Below are positions 59,570 through 64,000 of a DNA stretch of 64,000 nt, piece after piece. Origin of the DNA: Streptomyces sp. GS7 (GTDB taxonomy: Bacteria > Actinomycetota > Actinomycetes > Streptomycetales > Streptomycetaceae). The notes below the pieces were generated by a model. The model worked only from the letters and a program-made list of their open reading frames with translations, did not search any database and was not told the origin of the DNA. The number at the start of each line of letters is the position of its first letter. The stretch's first letter is position 1. The DNA lies in the NCBI RefSeq assembly GCF_009834125.1, contig NZ_CP047146.1:3651501-3715500 (forward strand), written 5' to 3'. Made by a program: the position numbers and the translations under genes.

Positions 59570-60289
59570 ATGGGTGTGACGGGCGGCTGTGGGCGGGTGC
59601 TGCTGGTGGACGACGACGCCGCGATCCGGCGGTCGCTGGGGCGCGGGCTGCGGTTGAACGGCTTCACCGTCGACCTGGCGGACGGGGGGCGCACCGCCCT
59701 GGCCAAGGTGGCGGACACGGAGCCGGACGTCGTGGTGCTGGACGTCTCGATGCCCGATCTCGACGGCATCGCGGTCTGCCGGCACTTCCGGACGGACGGA
59801 AACGACATACCGGTCCTGATGCTGTCCGCCCTGGACGAAGTGGCCGACCGGGTGGCCGGCCTCCAGGCCGGGGGAGACGACTACCTCGTCAAGCCCTTCG
59901 CCCTGGACGAACTGGTGCTGCGACTGCACGCGCTGCTGCGCCGACGCCCGGCGGCCGCCACCGACGCGGTACGGGTCGGCGGGCTGGTGATCGACGCGGC
60001 GGCGCGCACCGCCCGTCTCGACGGCCGGCCCGTGGAGCTGACCCGGCGGGAATTCGAACTGCTCGACGTACTTGGCCGCAATGCCGGACTTGTCCTGAGC
60101 CGTGACCAGTTGCTGGACCGGGTGTGGGGCTACGACTTCGAGGTCCGCACCGACGCGGTCGACACCTTCGTCAGCTATCTGCGCCGCAAGCTGGAAGCCG
60201 GCGGACGGCCCAGGATCGTGCACACGGTGCGCGGCGTCGGCTTCGTCCTGCGCGACGACCACAGCACCGAGGGGGAGCGCCGCGCATGA
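59570..60289 (+). CDS. OmpR-family response regulator (MprA-like)
   Basis: A 239-residue regulator. The receiver has LLVDDD, phosphoacceptor Asp58 in VVLDVSMPD and Lys in YLVKPFALDE. The winged HTH shows VELTRREFELLDVLGRN and TDAVDTFVSYLRRKLE, close to MprA/PrrA-type actinobacterial regulators that answer envelope stress. I use ATG 59570 with GGTGAGG upstream. It overlaps the kinase by ATGA. A pair of direct repeats before 62023 may be its binding site. Confidence 0.92.
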   Translation: MGVTGGCGRVLLVDDDAAIRRSLGRGLRLNGFTVDLADGGRTALAKVADTEPDVVVLDVSMPDLDGIAVCRHFRTDGNDIPVLMLSALDEVADRVAGLQAGGDDYLVKPFALDELVLRLHALLRRRPAAATDAVRVGGLVIDAAARTARLDGRPVELTRREFELLDVLGRNAGLVLSRDQLLDRVWGYDFEVRTDAVDTFVSYLRRKLEAGGRPRIVHTVRGVGFVLRDDHSTEGERRA

Positions 60290-61782
60290 GACTCTCCACC
60301 CGTATCGCGATCGTGGTCGGGGCTGTGGTGCCCCTGCTGGTGGCAGCCTCGGGCTGGGTGCTGGTGGGCCTGGTCGGCAGGGATCTGCTGGCACAGGCCG
60401 ATCAGCGGCTCGACGCACGGGCCCGCAGCGTCGCGACGGCGGCGCGCGGCGTGCTGCTCGCCGAGTCCCGGGGCCGGCCGCGGGGCGAGCACGCGCACCG
60501 GCGCAAGCTGGCCACCGCGGCGTTGGACATCGGCATCCGCCTGATCGGCCCGGCCGGCACCGCCACGGTCACGGACGGCCCGCAGCCCGGCCCGGCCGTC
60601 CACCTGCCGGCCCGTGCCGCACACCCGGTCACGGTCGGAGGGCCCGGAAAGACCTGGCGCGCCCTGAGCGTGGCGGTGACCACCGGGCAGCCCGGGGTAC
60701 ACGGGACGCTCTGGATGTTCTCCCCGGAGGCCGCGAGCCAGGCGCAGATCCAGCTCGTACGCAACCGGGTGCTCACCGTCGCGCTGCTCGCCGCGCCCGC
60801 CTCGGCGGCCACCGCCTGGCTGCTGGCGGCCGGCGCGGCCCGGCCGCTGCGGCGCCTCCAGCAGCGCACCAGCGGCCTCGACCCGCGCACCAGCTCCGCC
60901 CGCCTGGAGCACACCCCGACCCGGATCACCGAGGTCGACGAACTCGCGCACACCCTCCAGACGTTCCTCGCGCGCTACGACGAACAGGCCGCCCGCACCG
61001 CCGAGGCGCTGGCCACGGCCCGTTCGTTCTCCGCCGCCGCCTCCCACGAACTGCGCACGCCGCTGACGAGCATGCAGACCAACCTGGACATCCTCGACTC
61101 GTTCCAGGACCTCGACCCCGCCGACCGTGCCGAGACCGTCGACGAACTGCGCCGCGGGCACGCCCGGTTGCTGGGGCTGCTGGTGATGCTGCGGGCGCTG
61201 GCCCAAGGAGACCTGGTCGAGGCGGACGCGTTCGCGCCCGTCGACCTGGCCGACCTCGCCGACGCCGCCGTCTCCGACCTGCGCCGCACCCATCCCGGTG
61301 CCGAGGTGACCCTCGACAGCGCGCCGGGCCTGACCGTGCACGGATGGCAGCCGGGGCTGCGCTCGCTGCTGGACAACCTGCTCGCCAACTCCCTGGCGCA
61401 CGGCCGCTCCGCGGACGGCCGGGCCCGGATCGCCGTGGGGCTGCGGGCGGCCGAGGACGACGGCGCCCCGGCGGCCGTGCTCACCGTGGACGACCGGGGA
61501 CCCGGGGTGGTCGCGGACCAACGGGAGGCGATCTTCCGGCGTTTCCACCGCCGCTCCGACAGCCCGGGGTCGGGCCTGGGCCTGACGCTGGTCGCCCAGC
61601 AGGCCGATCTGCACCGGGCCCGGCTGCGCGTCCTGGACGGCCCCGGGGGACACGGCGCGCGCTTCGAGGTCACCTTCCCCCTCGCGCGCCCCGACGGGCG
61701 CGGCGCCCCGGTGCCGCGGCACCGGTCCTGGCTGTCGGACACCGCCTCCCAGGGACACGAGATCCCCGCCGCACGCCGCTGA
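60286..61782 (+). CDS. Sensor histidine kinase (MprB-like), partner of 59570
   Basis: A 498-residue kinase. TM1 (IAIVVGAVVPLLVAASGWVL) is near residues 6-28 and TM2 (VLTVALLAAPASAATAWLLA) near 160-182. The outer sensor part is about 130 residues. HAMP follows, then His254 in FSAAASHELRTPLTSMQ, N box LLDNLLANSLAHG, and G box SPGSGLGLTLVAQQA. It starts in a 4-base ATGA overlap with the regulator. The following secreted protein and lipoprotein are candidate targets or sensors. Confidence 0.92.
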   Translation: MRLSTRIAIVVGAVVPLLVAASGWVLVGLVGRDLLAQADQRLDARARSVATAARGVLLAESRGRPRGEHAHRRKLATAALDIGIRLIGPAGTATVTDGPQPGPAVHLPARAAHPVTVGGPGKTWRALSVAVTTGQPGVHGTLWMFSPEAASQAQIQLVRNRVLTVALLAAPASAATAWLLAAGAARPLRRLQQRTSGLDPRTSSARLEHTPTRITEVDELAHTLQTFLARYDEQAARTAEALATARSFSAAASHELRTPLTSMQTNLDILDSFQDLDPADRAETVDELRRGHARLLGLLVMLRALAQGDLVEADAFAPVDLADLADAAVSDLRRTHPGAEVTLDSAPGLTVHGWQPGLRSLLDNLLANSLAHGRSADGRARIAVGLRAAEDDGAPAAVLTVDDRGPGVVADQREAIFRRFHRRSDSPGSGLGLTLVAQQADLHRARLRVLDGPGGHGARFEVTFPLARPDGRGAPVPRHRSWLSDTASQGHEIPAARR

Positions 61783-61819
61783 CCCACCCGAGCCGGCACA
61801 GCAGCGGGTCCCGCGCACT

Positions 61820-61840
61820 CACAAAGAAACCACAAGAACC
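61820..61840 (+). promoter_or_regulatory. Direct repeats before a -10 box (probable regulator site)
   Basis: CACAAAGAAAC and CACAAGAACC are adjacent, 10-11 bases apart in phase, as OmpR-type regulators prefer. TACCTT at about 61845-61850 could be the -10. The AT-rich repeats stand out from the surroundings and lie between the two-component pair and the secreted-protein operon. Confidence 0.5.
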
Positions 61841-62022
61841 GTTCCTACCTTCGCGGTTACGCAGTCCGCCGCGGGAAACCGCAGGACGGGTGGCGGGCGG
61901 TGCCCGGCCGCGCGGTCCGGACCGTGCCCCACCGGCACGGTGCACCGGGCGCCGCGATTGCGGCCCGGCACCGCAGGCAGTGCAGCAGTTCAGACATGCA
62001 GTACAGAGATGGGAGACACCTC

Positions 62023-62469
62023 ATGCAGCGTCGCACGGCGACGACGGCCGCGGCTCTCGCGGGCATCGTCCTCACCACGGCGGCAGTAGCGGCACCCTCC
62101 TACGCGGCGGAGAGCAAGAGCCCGACCACGTCCGTCTCCGCGGCCCGGCACGCCAAGGGCCCCCGGAGCGACGGGGCGAAGGGCCTGTGCGTCCGCGTGC
62201 CCCGGCTGGAGAAGCGCATCGAGAAGCGGATCAAGCGCATCGAGGGCCCGGTCGGCACGCCCGGCTCCATCAAGTACCTGGAGCAGCGCATCGACCTCGC
62301 CCAGAAGGCCAACCACGCGGCCGTCGCCAAGTTCCTCGGCGACCGGCTGACCGCCCGCAAGGGGTTCCTGGCGACCCTCAAGAAGGAGCAGACCGACCTG
62401 AAGGGCGTCGCCACCTGGTGTGCGGCGAACAAGCTCGGCGAGAAGCACCCGGCGGGCGCCACGTCATGA
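62023..62469 (+). CDS. Secreted helical protein downstream of the kinase
   Basis: A 148-residue exported protein. The signal peptide is TATTAAALAGIVLTTAAVAA up to SYAAES. The mature part is basic and helical, with charged repeats (RLEKRIEKRIKRIEGPVGTP, YLEQRIDLAQKANHAAVAKF, FLATLKKEQTDLKG) and two Cys that could form one disulfide. No family is recognised. ATG 62023 has GGGAGA upstream. It overlaps the lipoprotein gene by ATGA, so both are made together, probably under the upstream two-component system. Confidence 0.75.
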   Translation: MQRRTATTAAALAGIVLTTAAVAAPSYAAESKSPTTSVSAARHAKGPRSDGAKGLCVRVPRLEKRIEKRIKRIEGPVGTPGSIKYLEQRIDLAQKANHAAVAKFLGDRLTARKGFLATLKKEQTDLKGVATWCAANKLGEKHPAGATS

Positions 62470-62717
62470 ACCGCCGACGACGGGTGTCCGTCCTGCTGAC
62501 GGCCGCGCTCGCGGTGCCGCTGCTGGCCACCACCGCGTGCTCGTCCTCCGCCACGCCCGGCACGGCGGCACCCTCCGCGAGCAGCGGTTCCGCCGCGAGC
62601 GGCGATTCCTCCGCCGCGCCGGACCAGCTCGCGCAGATGCAGAAGAAGGCCGACGACGCCCAGCGCGCCGTCGACGCGGCGGACGCCAACGGCAACGCCG
62701 ACAACTCCGGGAACTGA
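62466..62717 (+). CDS. Small lipoprotein
   Basis: An 83-residue lipoprotein. MNRRRRVSVLLTAALAVPLL leads to the lipobox ATTAC-S, with Cys25 as the lipidated residue. The remainder is Ser/Ala/Asp-rich and ends with a short helix (LAQMQKKADDAQRAVDAADA). It is translationally coupled to the secreted protein before it and followed by a strong terminator. Function unknown. Confidence 0.75.
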   Translation: MNRRRRVSVLLTAALAVPLLATTACSSSATPGTAAPSASSGSAASGDSSAAPDQLAQMQKKADDAQRAVDAADANGNADNSGN

Positions 62718-62730
62718 CACCGGACTCCGT

Positions 62731-62768
62731 ACGCCTCCGCCGGGCCGCAGCACGCCCGGCGGAGGCGT
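62731..62768. terminator. Strong terminator after the lipoprotein gene
   Basis: ACGCCTCCGCCGGGC and GCCCGGCGGAGGCGT form a 15-bp perfect stem with an 8-base loop, 13 bases after the lipoprotein stop. It closes the operon begun at 59570 or at 62023. Confidence 0.85.
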
Positions 62769-62891
62769 CCGCGCCTGCCGGCCCCCCCCCGCCACCAGCG
62801 GAGTCATTGCCCTGTCATCGCGATGTCAACGGCCGTGGCTAGCGGCCCGGTCGACGATGTGGCGGCCGGACCGCCGCGGCCTCCCGCCCGG

Positions 62892-64000
62892 TCAGCGACC
62901 ACCGGCGTTCGACTGCCGGTGGAGGTGCAGTTCGCCGAGGGCGCGGGAGATCTGCGCGCGGGGGATCTCGGCGTCGGGGAGGGCCACGGCCCGCTCGAAG
63001 AAGTCCCGTGCGCCGGCGAGGTCCTCCGCCGGGACGTCGCCCCACACCAGCCGCCGGTGGATCATCTCGCGTTCGGTGACGGTCCGCTCGCTCAGCACCG
63101 CGAGCACCCGGCGGCGGAGTTCGGCGGCGGCGTCCCCATGGCCCAGGCACGTTTCGGCGGCGCTCAACCGTCCGAGGACGGCCGCGTACAGGGGGATGTC
63201 CCGCAGACGCCGGGCCAGTTCCCCGGCCTTCCCCAGCGTGTCGGCGGCGTCCCGGGGCCGGCCGAGATCCAGTTGCAGACACCCGAGGCGGAGCAGCGTC
63301 CTCCCGGACTGCCGGGGGCTGCCGACCTTCTCGGCAAGCACGATCGCCTCCGTGTAGCACTCGTACGCCCGGTCGTGCTCGCCGAGCTGGTGGTGCATTT
63401 CGCCGACCGTGCAGGTGACCACGCTCGTGAGCCAGTCGTCGTCCAACTTCACGGCCAGCTCCGCCACTTCCCGGAAGTGGACCATCGAGTCCGCGATCTG
63501 CCCCGCCAGGTTGGCGAACATCCCGAGAGCCCCCGCGGCTCTGGCCTGCTCATGCAGGTCACCGGCCCGGCGGCTGATCCGGAGGGCCTCCGTCAGCCAG
63601 GTCCGGGCCTGTTCGTGACGGCCCTGGAAGCCGTACATCACGCCCATGCACGTCCGCAGTTCGGAGACCATCCGCCGGTCGGTGGCCCGCTCGACCAGCG
63701 GCAGCAGCATCTCCAGGGTCGTACGGCACTCGTGGAAGCGGCCCTGCCGGGTCAGGTAGTCGACCAGGCCCTCGGTGATCCAGCAGGCATCGTCCAGGTT
63801 GCCCACGTCCACCGCGTGCCCGACCACGTCGACCAGCTCACCGCCCGCCGCATCCAGCCAGTTCGTCGCCTCCTCCCAGTCGGCGAACGGCGCGGCCCCC
63901 GGCTCCGGACCGGTCGGAAAGGCGGAGGGGCCCCAGTCGCTCGCACGGCGGGCGGCGGCCACATACAGCCGGAACACGCCGTCCCGGGCCGCCGCGACCT
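62892..64000 (-). CDS. TPR-containing AfsR/STAND-type regulator (5' end outside window)
   Basis: At least 369 residues are visible and the frame is open to the window edge, so the N-terminus is missing. The visible part begins with VFRLYVAAARRASDWG and WEEATNWLDAAGGELV, the junction typical of NB-ARC regulators of the AfsR/SARP group, and continues as tetratricopeptide repeats (EQARTWLTEALRISRRAGDL, YECYTEAIVLAEKVGSPRQS, LRLGCLQLDLGRPRDAADTL). TPRs in these proteins sense partners, and the missing part would hold ATPase and DNA-binding domains. The exact subclass cannot be given. Confidence 0.8.
   Translation of the reverse strand, partial: VAAARDGVFRLYVAAARRASDWGPSAFPTGPEPGAAPFADWEEATNWLDAAGGELVDVVGHAVDVGNLDDACWITEGLVDYLTRQGRFHECRTTLEMLLPLVERATDRRMVSELRTCMGVMYGFQGRHEQARTWLTEALRISRRAGDLHEQARAAGALGMFANLAGQIADSMVHFREVAELAVKLDDDWLTSVVTCTVGEMHHQLGEHDRAYECYTEAIVLAEKVGSPRQSGRTLLRLGCLQLDLGRPRDAADTLGKAGELARRLRDIPLYAAVLGRLSAAETCLGHGDAAAELRRRVLAVLSERTVTEREMIHRRLVWGDVPAEDLAGARDFFERAVALPDAEIPRAQISRALGELHLHRQSNAGGR

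Noticed and set aside
62782..62790. Run of nine C residues after the terminator
   Set aside because: A homopolymer in a non-coding stretch, which may vary or be mis-sequenced. It shows no link to gene switching because no coding frame crosses it.
1..64000. Search for tRNA genes, rRNA, CRISPR repeats and integrase/attachment sites
   Set aside because: No cloverleaf, regular spaced repeats or integrase-type gene was found by eye. The transposase pieces are truncated, so no complete mobile element is claimed.

Overview
The window reads as part of a Streptomyces chromosome, or of a close relative. It is strongly GC-rich throughout, coding strands have third positions dominated by G and C, start codons include GTG and TTG, and TTA leucine codons are rare. 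Families typical of the genus are dense: Lsr2, XRE with an MmyB-like domain, paired OmpR response regulators and kinases, CBS-BON proteins, universal stress proteins and an AfsR-type TPR regulator. The accessory content and the many gene remnants fit a chromosome arm better than the conserved core. I see no rRNA, tRNA, CRISPR array or complete insertion sequence.

Left part (1-12.3 kb). Working genes alternate with wreckage. There is an IS5-type transposase fragment, a frameshifted COG4705-type membrane protein, a ROK-family fragment and a possible TnpB-like fragment. Intact genes are an F420-type oxidoreductase, a PepSY-like membrane protein divergent from an OmpR regulator/kinase pair, a secreted pyroglutamyl-peptidase-fold protein with Ser in place of the catalytic Cys, an ABC-F ATPase preceded by a 7-residue leader peptide, a secreted HESGH metalloprotease and a short Lsr2.

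Lanthipeptide locus (12.3-20 kb). A class II lanthipeptide synthetase (LanM) lies downstream of a 42-residue precursor gene. The precursor core has two consecutive Ser-x3-Cys units. A 17-bp perfect hairpin separates precursor and synthetase. An MFS exporter, a LysR regulator and a DUF1330 protein flank them. The MFS and DUF1330 genes each carry one TTA codon, which suggests bldA control. An Lrp regulator divergent from a FAD monooxygenase follows.

Middle (21.8-38 kb). DoxX is divergent from a MarR gene interrupted by one in-frame TGA, with two intact operator palindromes between them. A tautomerase sits beside a TetR stump that keeps a 20-bp palindrome. A three-gene operon (23.8-26.8 kb) encodes two zinc-ribbon membrane proteins and a small protein. 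The C-terminus of the first and the N-terminus of the small one share a GIIAT-type motif, an arrangement reminiscent of amyloid-signalling partners. Oxidoreductases, hydrolases, an aminotransferase and a TetR/hydrolase divergent pair with a long operator follow.

Cell-envelope and copper genes (38-47 kb). These are a small secreted protein, an aldo/keto reductase, a membrane PP2C phosphatase, a YcnI-type copper protein with a His/Met-rich membrane partner, an Asn-rich secreted protein, and a CseA-like lipoprotein coupled to a histidine kinase without a response regulator.

Stress/dormancy block (47-62.7 kb). PPK2, four CBS(-BON) proteins, two double-domain universal stress proteins, a Pat-type acetyltransferase fused to a catalytically altered acyl-CoA synthetase, HdeD, a cyclic-nucleotide-binding protein, an HTH-PPOX fusion and a second OmpR pair with secreted and lipoprotein partners resemble the hypoxia/dormancy gene sets of actinomycetes. 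Three intergenic copies of GGGCCGGACGGCC in this block suggest a shared regulator. The window ends inside a TPR regulator that continues beyond the right edge.
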